Positions 32,994 through 43,615 of a DNA stretch of 64,000 bases are shown in pieces. Under the pieces are notes generated by a model. The model was given only the letters and a program-made list of their open reading frames with translations, ran no database searches and had not been told where the DNA came from. Each line of letters begins with the position of its first letter. Position 1 is the stretch's first letter. Origin of the DNA: Taishania sp965247975. Lineage in GTDB: Bacteria > Bacteroidota > Bacteroidia > Flavobacteriales_D > Crocinitomicaceae. Location of the stretch: contig OZ252050.1 in NCBI GenBank assembly GCA_965247975.1, forward strand, positions 3,224,001 to 3,288,000, given 5' to 3'. The position numbers were made by a program, and so were the translations under genes.

Positions 32994-33008
32994 GATTTTT
33001 GGGAAGTT

Positions 33009-34382
33009 CTATTGATTCACAATTAATTTTTGTACGCTAGTTCCTTCTTTCGTTTTCACATAAACTAGATATACCTCATCTTTATCCAGTTGAAAACTTG
33101 TGGTCATCTGCGTTAATTGCGTTTTCAGTATTTGTTGTCCAAGAAGATTAGTAATGAATAGTTCGGCTTGATCTTTTGAAAGTGTAATTGTAAATTGACC
33201 ATTTGTTGGATTGGGATAGAGCGAAAAGAAACTATTTTCAGAGGGAGCCAATTCATTAACCGATAAAATCGAATACACTTCAACACCACGAATACGGAAG
33301 TTATCGGAATCTGTTACTAACAAGTTATTATTTTTATCAAAAATGACGCTAATCGGACGTCCAAACTCCGCAAGATAATTAGGCCCATTCACATATCCAG
33401 ACAATTCAGGTACTCCTGCAATTGTGGTTACAATGCCCATGGTATCAATTTTTCTTATGGTATAATCCAAGCGACCTGCTACGTATAGATTTCCAATACT
33501 ATCGGTAATTAAACCTTTTGGGGCATTAAACCTTGCTGTGGTAGCTAAACCATCGGCATGACCAGCTACACCATCACCTGCATAAGTAGACACATTACCC
33601 AGCGCATCTATTTTTCGAATTAAATTATTGTTACGATCACTTACGTAAAAAACATCGTGTAATTTGTTATATGCAATACTGATCGGGAAATTGAATGTAG
33701 CAAGGTTTGCCGGTCCGTCTGAATTCCCTTCAATACCAGACCCTGCAAAAGTAGAGACATTACCCAAGGTGTCTATTTTTCGAATCACTTCATTGGAATA
33801 ATCAGCAACATAAAGATTAGACGAATCATCAATACACATATATCCTCCACCTCCAAACTGAGCTATAGAGCTAACACCGTCTGTATATCCCTGAACGCCT
33901 GAACCCGCAAATGTGGTTACGTTACCTAAAGTGTCTATTTTTCGAATAACAAAATTTAAATCATCAGAAACAAACATATTGTCATTTTTATCTATTACAA
34001 TCCCGATTGGCCGATTAAATTCTGCAACCGAAATGTTACCATCAAGATATCCAGTAATGCCCGCTCCTGCATAATTACTGACATTGCCGAGGGTGTCAAT
34101 TTTTCGAATGACATTCTGAGCAAAGTCAACAATGTACAAGTTTCCTTTACTATCAAAAGCCATTTGTTCTATATTAAGAAACTGGCATTCAAGGAGAGTG
34201 CCGTTTGCTGTGCCTTGTACTCCTGAACCGGCAAATGTACTAACTGATTGCGCTATTAAACTGTGCGAAGCATAGATTGTCAAAAAAGCGAACAATGCCA
34301 ATATTCGATAATCGTTATTGATTCTTAAAAATTGGCAAACCAAATGATTTGTTTTCATTAATTCAAGTTGTAATTTTTTCAT
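33009..34382 (-). CDS. Secreted NHL-repeat protein with T9SS sorting domain
   Basis: 457 residues. A signal peptide lies within the first ~45 residues (LALFAFLTIYASHSLIAQ); the start may be the second Met (MKTNHLVC). Five or six NHL-type units with DTLGNVSTFAGSGVQGYTDG-like sequence form a beta-propeller. The C-terminus (SLYPNPTNGQFTITL ... VYLVYVKTKEG) is a type A T9SS sorting domain, so the protein should be exported and anchored outside the cell. Flanked by copies of a 65-bp repeat. Confidence 0.9.
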   Translation of the reverse strand: MKKLQLELMKTNHLVCQFLRINNDYRILALFAFLTIYASHSLIAQSVSTFAGSGVQGTANGTLLECQFLNIEQMAFDSKGNLYIVDFAQNVIRKIDTLGNVSNYAGAGITGYLDGNISVAEFNRPIGIVIDKNDNMFVSDDLNFVIRKIDTLGNVTTFAGSGVQGYTDGVSSIAQFGGGGYMCIDDSSNLYVADYSNEVIRKIDTLGNVSTFAGSGIEGNSDGPANLATFNFPISIAYNKLHDVFYVSDRNNNLIRKIDALGNVSTYAGDGVAGHADGLATTARFNAPKGLITDSIGNLYVAGRLDYTIRKIDTMGIVTTIAGVPELSGYVNGPNYLAEFGRPISVIFDKNNNLLVTDSDNFRIRGVEVYSILSVNELAPSENSFFSLYPNPTNGQFTITLSKDQAELFITNLLGQQILKTQLTQMTTSFQLDKDEVYLVYVKTKEGTSVQKLIVNQ

Positions 34383-34542
34383 GTTTTTTTTGTTTAATGA
34401 TTTAATAATTAAATGTTACCAATTACCCAAAAATATCAAAAAAAATCGATTTCAATTAAACTATTCGAAATCAATGAAAAAACCGATCTAAATACCAAAA
34501 AACTTTAATTATTGATAACTCAATCGCCTAACCTCCAACGGC

Positions 34543-34606
34543 CCAAACCTACCAAAAAAAATATTATTCCAAGAGGGGAAATTTCCCCTCCCTAAGCAGA
34601 TTATCA
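34543..34606. repeat. 65-bp direct repeat, copy 2
   Basis: Same sequence as 32929-32993, with small indels in the A-rich part; palindrome GGGGAAATTTCCCC at 34575-34588. The remaining gap 34383-34699 holds AT-rich DNA and nothing else I can identify. Confidence 0.8.
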
Positions 34607-34699
34607 AGGTTTTCCGAAAGGTTTTAATGGTTTTGACCGTGATTTTAAGATTTTCTATTTTTTGGACTGGACGTCTCACTCTTACATAAAACGTATTTC

Positions 34700-35428
34700 C
34701 TACTCAAAATCATCTCGCTCATCACAATCCTTAATCTTAAACTTTCCTCGAATGTATTTGGCTGTACCGATAGTCGTTTTTCCAGTCATGGAATGGAAGC
34801 AATCACCATAGGAAATAATTTTCTGTGCATAGTCAAAGGAAATAGTTCTGAGAGGTAAGGTTTCGTGTGAGTCAATGTTTTCAATGTGCGTAAAATTGCA
34901 TGTAGTTAACACATCCTTCCCGCCAAATGCTTTTTTCTTCTTAAAATATTCGCCTTTTCCTCGGTAGACATACCCAAAATTGCAGCCATAAACCAATTCG
35001 TCTTTTTCTGCGATGAGTAGAAATTCATGCTTCGTCAAATTGTGAATTTCAGTGAAAAACTCGCCCCATTTGTGACTTTCTAACACCACCTTACGATTGT
35101 GAAGCACGAAATTCCAATAAAACCATTGATGCCCCATTGTGAAAATCTGAAAATCCCCTTGCTCGGATTGCTGAAGGGTAAATCTAACTTCTAAGCTGTC
35201 TGCGAGGGACTTGAATTTTTGAAAATTAAAAATGGTATCGTTTTCCAAAACATTTTTCAAGGCATCAACCAACTTTGAACCATTTTCCTTGTATTGAATG
35301 CTGTCCTCATATTCATTCGAATTTTGGTAATCCAAAAAACATTGAATAAGGTTCATTTCTCGGTTACTTTGTCCAAAAAGCGAACCTTGAACAAGGATGA
35401 AAAAAAGGAGTATGATGGTGTTTTTCAT
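34700..35428 (-). CDS. Secreted protein of unknown function
   Basis: 242 residues with a clear signal peptide (MKNTIILLFFILVQGSLFGQ). The rest is a mixed alpha/beta protein with a central aromatic stretch (GHQWFYWNFVLHNRKVVLE) and paired Cys near 150-180 and the C-terminus. No family recognised. Single gene on the same strand as the NHL protein. Confidence 0.75.
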   Translation of the reverse strand: MKNTIILLFFILVQGSLFGQSNREMNLIQCFLDYQNSNEYEDSIQYKENGSKLVDALKNVLENDTIFNFQKFKSLADSLEVRFTLQQSEQGDFQIFTMGHQWFYWNFVLHNRKVVLESHKWGEFFTEIHNLTKHEFLLIAEKDELVYGCNFGYVYRGKGEYFKKKKAFGGKDVLTTCNFTHIENIDSHETLPLRTISFDYAQKIISYGDCFHSMTGKTTIGTAKYIRGKFKIKDCDERDDFE

Positions 35429-35516
35429 GTTTTATTATTCTTCTTGATGTATAGAGCTAACGAGGAATTTAGGTTAAAGCAATCGAAATTTTTGAAAAAA
35501 GTACTACTAAAATCAA

Positions 35517-36074
35517 TTAATACGCTTTATTCCCTGAAATAGTAAGAATATGCTCGGTTTTAATCGACGGACAACACCGGCCGTCATCTTCCGCATATTC
35601 TAATTTTTCGACATAAATTTTCCCATTTTCCATTTTGTCAAAACTGAAAAGATAATCGGGATCATAATCGGCCAGCACTTTAACGGTTTTTCCAGTGTTT
35701 TGGTAGAGCCTAATTCCTTGTCCCACAATCGCATTTCCACCTTCTCTTGGTGCAAGCGAAAAATAAATAGCAATATCGTCAATGCCGTCGCCCGTAAAAT
35801 CTCCCGTAATTAATTGTTGTAAATCAATTCCAGCATCATGCGCATCCAGTATTTTTGGAAGGTATTTCTCAAATTGCTTTTCTGCCAAACGCACAGCATC
35901 GATTAACGTTAATGAATCTGTTTCAGATCTTACTCCTTTTGATGTTGCTATCTTTTCCTTGAAAGTTAGCTCTATTCCGGATGATTCCTTTGCTTTTTCT
36001 TGCTTAGATTGGTTGCAATTTGTCGTGGTGAAAGCCAACAGTGTGAACGCGGAAATCTTAAAAAATAAATGCAT
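35517..36074 (-). CDS. Lipoprotein of unknown function
   Basis: 185 residues. N-terminal MHLFFKISAFTLLAFTTTNC ends in a lipobox-like Cys, so it is a probable lipoprotein. A segment GDFTGDGIDDIAIYF resembles FG-GAP/VCBS-type repeat loops (DxDxDG-like), suggesting calcium binding. Cys-Cys near the C-terminus (GRCCPS). Confidence 0.75.
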   Translation of the reverse strand: MHLFFKISAFTLLAFTTTNCNQSKQEKAKESSGIELTFKEKIATSKGVRSETDSLTLIDAVRLAEKQFEKYLPKILDAHDAGIDLQQLITGDFTGDGIDDIAIYFSLAPREGGNAIVGQGIRLYQNTGKTVKVLADYDPDYLFSFDKMENGKIYVEKLEYAEDDGRCCPSIKTEHILTISGNKAY

Positions 36075-36319
36075 AGAATTTAGGAGATATGTGATTTGAG
36101 AAAATCGTTTAATAGTATTACTAAGTTATCTTTACAATATTACAAGTTTCTCTTGAAAATGCTTGGAGTTTTTTCACATAAATATTACTGAGATACAGCA
36201 CTTTCCTTGTCCCTAGATTTAGGGATGTTTTTTCTACATTAAATAGTCGACCTTTGTTACATCAATGACCGAAGGGTTTATTTGGTGCAAATAAAATTTC
36301 AACTACAATTCGAAATACT

Positions 36320-39300
36320 ATGAAAAACGTTATTCTTTCTATCCTTCTTTTGTTTGCTTCGCTTTATGCGAGTGCTCAAGTATCAGGCGCCGACTCTGTG
36401 TGTGCAGGAGATGCTTTCACTTATACTGTTCCTTCCGTTGTTGGCGCAAGTTATTCTTGGAGCGTCACAGGTGAAGTATCCGCAAGTCCCTCAAATACTG
36501 CTTCGTGCAATATTCTGTGGGGTTCAGCTGGAACAGGAACCATTGTTGTGACGGTAAATTTACCAAATGCAACGCAAGTATTTCACACACTAAATGTGTC
36601 GATTTTTCCAAATCCAGTGCCCTTGATTACACATGCACCCTACCCTGGATGCGCTTCAACTGGCGAACAAAACGGTCCCGCAGGCACAGATGGTGGAAAT
36701 GGCTGCGAAAAAGTGTGTAAATTTTCGACCATCTCTTATTCAACACCTTTAAATCCTGGAAGTACGTATTTCTGGGCTGTGAATGGGGATGTTTCTTTCA
36801 CTGGACAATCAACAAATGCTGTTTCCGTAACTTGGGATGGAACGCTAACAGGTTCATTAACAGTTTACGAAACAAATCAATGGGGCTGTGTAGATTCAGT
36901 TACCATTTGTATTGAGAAGGTAGATTTGCCTGTTGCAGCATTTACACATCAAGCAAATGTATGTTTGAATTCTCCTGTAACTTTCCAAAATCTATCTACT
37001 GGAGCAACATCTTACCAATGGTTTTTTGGCGATGGAGGAAATTCAACAACCTCATCCCCAACATTCACTTATACTTATTCAACTCCAGGAACATATACCA
37101 TCACTTTGATCGCAATGAATGATTGTCATTGTACAGATACCGTTACAAGCACCATCGTTGTGAGTTCGTTGCCTGGTCCAGAAATTTCTTGCCCATCAAC
37201 GGTTTGTGCAGATGATGTCGCAACGTATTCCACAAATGCTGCGGGTTGTATATACAATTGGTTTGTCACTGGCGGAACGATTGTAGGACCTAACAACTTG
37301 CAAAGTGTCACCGTAAATTGGGGACCCGGTCAAATCGGGACGATCGGTTTGGTGGTGACTGGTTGCGGAGGTTTGTGCAGCGACACAACTTTGATTACTA
37401 TTCCAATCGTACCAACAACTGCTGTCATTACTGGACCAGCAAAAGTTTGCCCAGGAAGTTGTGAAACATATTACTTACCAAAATTTAGTGGCGCGTCTTA
37501 TACTTGGTCGCTAAGCGGAGGTTGTGGAACCATTCAAGGAGATACAACGTGTTGTGAAGAGGTAACAATTTGTTGGCCTCCCAACCCATTCTTGAACTGC
37601 AACGACACATTAACTGTCAATTTTTGGGATGCTTTACTGGGCTGCGGCGGTAGTGCACAAATCATTATTAAAGCCCGACCTGAGTTGTCGCTGTTTGGAC
37701 CAAAATTGGTTTGTGCCAATGAAATCTCAAATTATTCAACAAATATTGGAATACCTGCTACGTGGACTGTTTCACCTGCTGGACCGACAATAAATCCTGG
37801 ACCTTCAATATCGACAACGGTAAATTGGAACGGCTTTACAGGAAATTTCACTATTGCTGCAGTTCCTTTGAATCCAAATGCAGTTTGTAATGACACCGTT
37901 TTTCTTGCGGTGACTTCTGTCGCTCCACCAGCAATGCCAGTAATCACAGGAAACACAACGGTTTGTGCGAACACAACAGAATCGTATTGTGCAACAGGTG
38001 GTGGAACCATAAACTGGATCATTACGGGTGGAACACCAGCGACTGGAACAGGTAATTGCATCAACGTAAACTGGGGAAATACAGGACCATTTATTGTTAG
38101 TGCATACCAACAAATGCCAAATACACCATTTTGTAATTCGGATACGGCGGTGCTAAATGTCAATGCGATTTTAGCGCCATCAATCCCAACAATTCCGCCC
38201 GTTTTGGCAGCGTGCGCAAATGGAAACTCAACCGTATTTACTTCAACAATTTATCCTCCTGGTACCGATTTTAATTGGACGCTTTCTCCTGCAAATTCAG
38301 GAGCAATTATCGGAGGACAAGGTTCGCCATCAATCACTATCGAATGGGGAAATAATGCACCTCAAAACGTAACCGTTGCTCTTTCGGTGGAAGTCTGTGG
38401 GCAATCTGTTTCTAACTCGGTTATAGTTGCATTAAATCCAGCACCAACGGTTACAATTACCCAACTAGGAACTTTGTGTCCTGGAGGAAGTGTTCAACTG
38501 CAGGCCACAGGAGGTGTAAGTTATTTATGGAGCAACGGTTCAACTTCCAATCCGCTCACAGTAACATCGCCAGGCAATTACAGTGTGGTTGCAACTAATG
38601 CAAATGGATGTACGGCAAGTATTCCTTACAACGTGAATCTGGCAGTTGGGCCATTAGCAAGTATCAGTTCTTCTAGTCCACTCACACATTGCATCGGAAC
38701 GCCGTTTAGTGTAACAATTTGTGCACTCGGAAATCCAGGTTATAGCTATTTGTGGAGCAATGGTGCGACAACACAATGCATTACGGTAAACACGCCTGGT
38801 TCCTATACAGCAACAGTAACAGATGCAAACGGATGTTCTAATGTATCCAACACAATTAATGTTACACAAATTGTTTGTAATCCAAATCCTAATCCATGTT
38901 CACCTGATCCTGCATCTTCAGTAAGCTTTACGCATACATTGTGTAACCCAATGACCTTCACAAATACATCTGTTGGAGCAGGTGGTTACAGTTGGAACTT
39001 TGGCGATGGAAATAGTTCTGGAGCAACAAGTCCAACGCATACCTATGCCATTGCAGGATTCTATTTGGTGACATTAACTGCAAATGTGCCGAATTTAGCA
39101 CCTCCTCCACCTTTCTGTACATTGACAAGTCAAGCTCAGGTCGAAATTCCTTTGGCTGCGAACTTCAATTCTGTGGTTGCATGTAGATACGATCCAGTAT
39201 GTTTCACAGATCTGAGCACATTTACTGCAGGAAACAACATCACTTCATGGAACTGGAATTTTGGAGATTTGGGTACTTCTACCTTGCAAAATCCTTGTCA

Positions 39301-42300
39301 CGTTTATGCATTGCCAGGAACATACACTGTTACACTCACAATTGGCAACGGAACATGTACACATACGATTACCAAAACAGTAGTTATTCCTCCACAACCA
39401 ACGGCTGCTTTTAGTTCAAGCAATCCAAACTGTGTGAACAACCCAGTTGCTTTTACAGATGCTTCTTTTGCCTCAGTTAATTATTGGAATTGGAATTTTG
39501 GCAATGGAGGAACTTCCTTAAATCAAAATCCGAATAGCAGCTATGCGTTGTCGGGAACTTTTCCTGTGACACTTATTGTTCGAGATGTTTTTGGATGCTA
39601 CGATACTTTAGTTCAAAATGTTGTAGTGAATAGCCCAAGCGTTACTGGAAACATTACTGCTTCTCCCGATACAGTTGTATGCGCGGGAACGAATGTTACG
39701 CTCACTTCTCCAACTTGTGTAGGTTGCACGTATCTTTGGAGCACTGGAGCTACTTCAAGTTCAATAGTTGTCACAGCAACAGGCATTTACACAGTTACAA
39801 TATCTGACCCGAACGGATGTAATTATTCAACATTCATTAAAATAATCGTAAATAATGCCCCAACGGCTCAAATTCAAGGACCATACAAATTGTGTGTCGG
39901 CGATTTCGGAACACTTACTGTTCCTTACAATCTAAATTGGAATTACAATTGGATTAGCAACGACGCAACGGTCAATGGACAAACATTCAATAGTGTTTCT
40001 GTTTTTGGAAATACACCAGGTGTTTATAATTATCAAGTCATCATCACGGATACAACAACAGGTTGCAGTGATACAACTTTGACCCACATAATCACAGTTA
40101 CTCCAACACCTGCTCCGCCCATCATTACTCCGTTTGGACCAACAACCGTTTGTGCAGGAGATTCAGTGATCTTGGTTGGATCTCACCCTGATTCAACAGT
40201 TACTTTTCAATGGAGCACAGGCGAAATTACGGATACCATTGCACCAACAGAAAGTGGATGTTACACCTTAGTAATTACGGATACAAACGGATGTACAAAC
40301 TTATCGGTATTTTGCATCACGGTAAATCCAATGCCTTACCTCTGTTCGTTTTACGAAGGATGTTTTGATACATGTGCGCCGTTTACCATTCCTGGTCCTC
40401 CGGGTGGTGTTACGTATCAATGGTTAAACAATGGTGTTATTATTCCGGGAGCCAACACACAGAACTATACAACCTCCTTGAGTGGCATGTACTCTGTGAT
40501 TGTGACAAATAGTTACGGATGCACAGACACCACAGGAGTCTTGGATTTAACATTATTCCCATGTGATACTTTATGCGCTGATTTAATGATCGACAGTGTT
40601 TATTGCGATTCACAAGGCAACTATGTCGTCACTTATTCTGTAACAAACAATTTAGCAACTCCAATCAATGAAATTTCGTTTCAGGTGCTGCCACCAAATC
40701 TGGGATTAGCGTATGCTCCGAATTTGAATTTCGTCAACATTCCGCCAGGAGGCACTTCATCGCCACTCACCGCAACGATTTACAATGGAAATGCGGGCGA
40801 TTCCTTGTGCTTCCGAGTACACGTTGCCAGCAATGATGCCGCAGGAAATGAAATAGTCTGTTGTTACAGCGATACGGTCTGTTTTGTGCTACCACCTTGT
40901 GACGACGACACAATTTGTTGCAATTTCGAATACGTATCTGATTCCGTTTGGTGTGTTGAAAATACAGCGACTGGTGAGATCGAGTATCATTTCAATGTGG
41001 AAGTTGATGGTTGTGGATATTTGAGTGTTGACTTAATGAATTTCTATACAACACTTAGTTGGTCGAATCCAACGTTAATAAGCGGTCCAACAACAATTAC
41101 TGGAGTTTATGCGCCACCAGCAAATACTCCTTTCAATCACTGTCTCACATTCGTGATGGCAAGTTCAGGAGTTGTTCCAGGTTATTATTGTGCGGATACA
41201 ACCATTTGTTTCAACGAACCACCTTGCGCTCAAGACACAGTTTGTTGCAATTTCGAATATGTATCTGATTCCGTTTGGTGCGTTGAAAATCCTGCGACTG
41301 GTGAGATCGAGTATCATTTCAATGTGGAAGTCGATGGTTGTGGATATTTGAATGTTGACTTAATGAATTTCTACACAACGCTTAGTTGGTCGAATCCAAC
41401 GTTAATAAGTGGTCCAACAACAATTTCGGGAGTCTATGCGCCACCAGCAAATACTCCGTTCAATCACTGTCTCACTTTCGTGATGGCAAGTTCAGGAGTT
41501 GTTCCAGGTTATTACTGTGCGGATACAACCATTTGTTTCAATGAACCGCCATGCGCACAAGACACCGCTTGTTGTGAGTTTGATTATGTTTCTGATTCCG
41601 TTTGGTGCGTTGTCAATTCTGTTGGAGAAACGGAGTATCATTTCAACTTAGACGTCGATGGATGTGGAAATTTGGATATAAGTCCACTAAATGTCTACAC
41701 AACACTCAGTTGGACAAATTTAACATTAATAAGTGGTCCGACTACAATTACGGGTGTTTATTCGCCACCTGCAAATACACCATTCAATCTTTGCTTCACT
41801 TACGTGATGGGAAGTGCTGGTGTTCAACCACCGTTTTATTGTGCAGACACTACAATATGTTTGACAGCGCCACCATGTGGAGAAGACACATCTTGCTGTG
41901 AATTTGACTTTGTGTCTGATTCCAGTTGGTGTGTTGTGAACCAAGCAACTGGAATGACTGAATATCATTTCGATGTAGAAATAGATGGCTGTGGTTATTT
42001 GGAAGTCAACAGTATAAACAACAATACAACTTTGAGCTGGTCGAATCCAACATTCATTAATGGACCAACTACCATCAGTGGCGTATATACTCCGCCTGTT
42101 GGAGGAGCATTTAATAACTGTTTGACGTTTGTTATGAGTTCAAACATCCAAGGGCAATTTGTTTATTGCGCCGACACGACCATCTGTTTGGCTCAGCCGA
42201 TTTGTGATCCAATCATTGACTCCACATGTTTCATTGAGCACATGGATACGATTTGTGTTGGTCAAAGTGTGACGTTCATGTATGCAGGAAACTCAGGAGC

Positions 42301-42952
42301 AACGACTTACGACTGGCAGTTTACAAATGGTTCACCGAGCACAGCATCAGGAATTGGACCACATTCTGTGACCTACAATACGCCTGGTTGTCATCCAGTT
42401 ATTTTGATTCTCAACAACACCATTCCTGGAACGGTTGACTGTGTTGAAGAGATATGCGTTATGCCGGCTCCAATTGCGACGGTGACACAATTTGGAAATT
42501 CGCTGCAAGCCAATCCGTCGGGAATGAGTTACCAATGGTATTCTCAAAATCCAACTTGGACCTTATTGTCAGGAGAAACCAATCAGTTCCTCAATCCTTC
42601 AAACACTGGATTGTATAGCGTTGTGGTGACCAATCAATATGGCTGTTCGGATACGGCAACAACGAAGTTCATTCCTGTGGGCGTAGATGAATTAGAAATC
42701 CAAAACTGGTCTATCTTCCCGAATCCAAATGACGGTTCGTTTACCATCCGTTTTGATGCTTCAACTCATGATAAAATGGAACTTCGACTCTTCAATACTG
42801 TTGGCGCTTTGGTCGACCTTCGAAAATTAGATGTTAAACCAGGCTCACAAGAGTTCTTTGTCTCGAATACGAATTTAGGATCAGGAGTGTATTTCGTCAT
42901 GATTGCATCTGAAAACAAAGAAAGTGGCATGATGAAGTTGGTCGTAAAATAA
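36320..42952 (+). CDS. Giant secreted PKD-repeat adhesin-like protein with T9SS sorting domain
   Basis: 2210 residues. Signal peptide MKNVILSILLLFASLYASAQ. Many Ig-like and PKD domains follow, recognised by SYQWFFGDGGNSTTSSPTFT, YSWNFGDGNSSGATSPTHTY and SWNWNFGDLG. Four Cys-rich ~109-residue modules lie at about 1530-1960. The C-terminus (WSIFPNPNDGSFTIRFD ... GVYFVMIASENKESGMMKL) is a T9SS type A sorting signal. It should be exported through the outer membrane and attached at the surface; likely roles are adhesion, gliding or carbohydrate contact, which is inference. No enzyme domain is visible. Ends in a strong terminator. Confidence 0.9.
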   Translation: MKNVILSILLLFASLYASAQVSGADSVCAGDAFTYTVPSVVGASYSWSVTGEVSASPSNTASCNILWGSAGTGTIVVTVNLPNATQVFHTLNVSIFPNPVPLITHAPYPGCASTGEQNGPAGTDGGNGCEKVCKFSTISYSTPLNPGSTYFWAVNGDVSFTGQSTNAVSVTWDGTLTGSLTVYETNQWGCVDSVTICIEKVDLPVAAFTHQANVCLNSPVTFQNLSTGATSYQWFFGDGGNSTTSSPTFTYTYSTPGTYTITLIAMNDCHCTDTVTSTIVVSSLPGPEISCPSTVCADDVATYSTNAAGCIYNWFVTGGTIVGPNNLQSVTVNWGPGQIGTIGLVVTGCGGLCSDTTLITIPIVPTTAVITGPAKVCPGSCETYYLPKFSGASYTWSLSGGCGTIQGDTTCCEEVTICWPPNPFLNCNDTLTVNFWDALLGCGGSAQIIIKARPELSLFGPKLVCANEISNYSTNIGIPATWTVSPAGPTINPGPSISTTVNWNGFTGNFTIAAVPLNPNAVCNDTVFLAVTSVAPPAMPVITGNTTVCANTTESYCATGGGTINWIITGGTPATGTGNCINVNWGNTGPFIVSAYQQMPNTPFCNSDTAVLNVNAILAPSIPTIPPVLAACANGNSTVFTSTIYPPGTDFNWTLSPANSGAIIGGQGSPSITIEWGNNAPQNVTVALSVEVCGQSVSNSVIVALNPAPTVTITQLGTLCPGGSVQLQATGGVSYLWSNGSTSNPLTVTSPGNYSVVATNANGCTASIPYNVNLAVGPLASISSSSPLTHCIGTPFSVTICALGNPGYSYLWSNGATTQCITVNTPGSYTATVTDANGCSNVSNTINVTQIVCNPNPNPCSPDPASSVSFTHTLCNPMTFTNTSVGAGGYSWNFGDGNSSGATSPTHTYAIAGFYLVTLTANVPNLAPPPPFCTLTSQAQVEIPLAANFNSVVACRYDPVCFTDLSTFTAGNNITSWNWNFGDLGTSTLQNPCHVYALPGTYTVTLTIGNGTCTHTITKTVVIPPQPTAAFSSSNPNCVNNPVAFTDASFASVNYWNWNFGNGGTSLNQNPNSSYALSGTFPVTLIVRDVFGCYDTLVQNVVVNSPSVTGNITASPDTVVCAGTNVTLTSPTCVGCTYLWSTGATSSSIVVTATGIYTVTISDPNGCNYSTFIKIIVNNAPTAQIQGPYKLCVGDFGTLTVPYNLNWNYNWISNDATVNGQTFNSVSVFGNTPGVYNYQVIITDTTTGCSDTTLTHIITVTPTPAPPIITPFGPTTVCAGDSVILVGSHPDSTVTFQWSTGEITDTIAPTESGCYTLVITDTNGCTNLSVFCITVNPMPYLCSFYEGCFDTCAPFTIPGPPGGVTYQWLNNGVIIPGANTQNYTTSLSGMYSVIVTNSYGCTDTTGVLDLTLFPCDTLCADLMIDSVYCDSQGNYVVTYSVTNNLATPINEISFQVLPPNLGLAYAPNLNFVNIPPGGTSSPLTATIYNGNAGDSLCFRVHVASNDAAGNEIVCCYSDTVCFVLPPCDDDTICCNFEYVSDSVWCVENTATGEIEYHFNVEVDGCGYLSVDLMNFYTTLSWSNPTLISGPTTITGVYAPPANTPFNHCLTFVMASSGVVPGYYCADTTICFNEPPCAQDTVCCNFEYVSDSVWCVENPATGEIEYHFNVEVDGCGYLNVDLMNFYTTLSWSNPTLISGPTTISGVYAPPANTPFNHCLTFVMASSGVVPGYYCADTTICFNEPPCAQDTACCEFDYVSDSVWCVVNSVGETEYHFNLDVDGCGNLDISPLNVYTTLSWTNLTLISGPTTITGVYSPPANTPFNLCFTYVMGSAGVQPPFYCADTTICLTAPPCGEDTSCCEFDFVSDSSWCVVNQATGMTEYHFDVEIDGCGYLEVNSINNNTTLSWSNPTFINGPTTISGVYTPPVGGAFNNCLTFVMSSNIQGQFVYCADTTICLAQPICDPIIDSTCFIEHMDTICVGQSVTFMYAGNSGATTYDWQFTNGSPSTASGIGPHSVTYNTPGCHPVILILNNTIPGTVDCVEEICVMPAPIATVTQFGNSLQANPSGMSYQWYSQNPTWTLLSGETNQFLNPSNTGLYSVVVTNQYGCSDTATTKFIPVGVDELEIQNWSIFPNPNDGSFTIRFDASTHDKMELRLFNTVGALVDLRKLDVKPGSQEFFVSNTNLGSGVYFVMIASENKESGMMKLVVK
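40907..42204 (+). repeat. Four internal ~327-bp coding repeats
   Basis: Units begin at 40907, 41234, 41561 and 41885. The first two are nearly identical at DNA level; the third and fourth have diverged. Each encodes a Cys-rich module beginning DT-x-CC-x-F-x-Y/F-VSDS and ending YCADTTIC. Recent tandem duplication within the giant gene. Confidence 0.88.
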
Positions 42953-42970
42953 ATAGCTTACCACTATATA

Positions 42971-43020
42971 TGGGTCAATTCGAGTTCTAGTTTTAGGATG
43001 CGGGTTGACCCATTTTTTTT
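42971..43020 (+). terminator. Intrinsic terminator of the giant gene
   Basis: TGGGTCAA (42971-42978) and TTGACCCA (43005-43012) form a perfect 8-bp stem, followed by T8. The rest of the gap to 43315 has no feature that I can identify. Confidence 0.85.
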
Positions 43021-43315
43021 GGTTGGAGTTTGGGAGATGGTTTTGATATTGATCGTTTCTCAACTTTTCGATGAGACTGATCTGTACTAAAATAGGTTTA
43101 CATATAATGGAATAAAGACCATTGCAAATGTCTCTAATCGAGGTGCAATAAAATTTAAAACCTTAGTTTACAGATTGTAAATGAGGAATTTAAATTTTTT
43201 TAAGTAACGACGAGTGGGGAGTTTTGCAACGGTCTTTAATAGTTATCGAAGGAAAAGTAAAGATATTTTATGATTAAAAAAGTCTAATTTTAATGGAGAA
43301 GTTAGTGGAAGATTC

Positions 43316-43615
43316 TTATTCGTTTAATCTTTTCTTCAAGTCCATTCGTTGATGTAAAATTCTAATAACTTCTATGCGGTCTTCATCAATCAAATGATAA
43401 AAGATTATGTGCGTTCCCGAATTTAATCCAAGTAAATTTTGGTGTATTTCATTATATTCGTTTCCTGCATTAGGATTTTTACCAATTTGATTGCAAGCCA
43501 GTTTCAATATCATATAATATTTATCCGCCTGATTTTCGGACCACTTCTCAAATGTGTATTCCCAAATATCATTCAAGTCATCAATTGCCTCTTGCCTTAA
43601 AACTACACTACTCAC
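43316..43615 (-). CDS. ParE/RelE-family toxin
   Basis: 99 residues with the ParE pattern: AIDDLNDIWEYTFEKWSENQ at the N-terminus and GTHIIFYHLIDEDRIEVIRILHQRMD at the C-terminus. ParE toxins poison DNA gyrase; RelE relatives cut mRNA, and sequence alone does not decide. It overlaps the upstream antitoxin by 8 bp. Confidence 0.88.
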   Translation of the reverse strand: MSSVVLRQEAIDDLNDIWEYTFEKWSENQADKYYMILKLACNQIGKNPNAGNEYNEIHQNLLGLNSGTHIIFYHLIDEDRIEVIRILHQRMDLKKRLNE

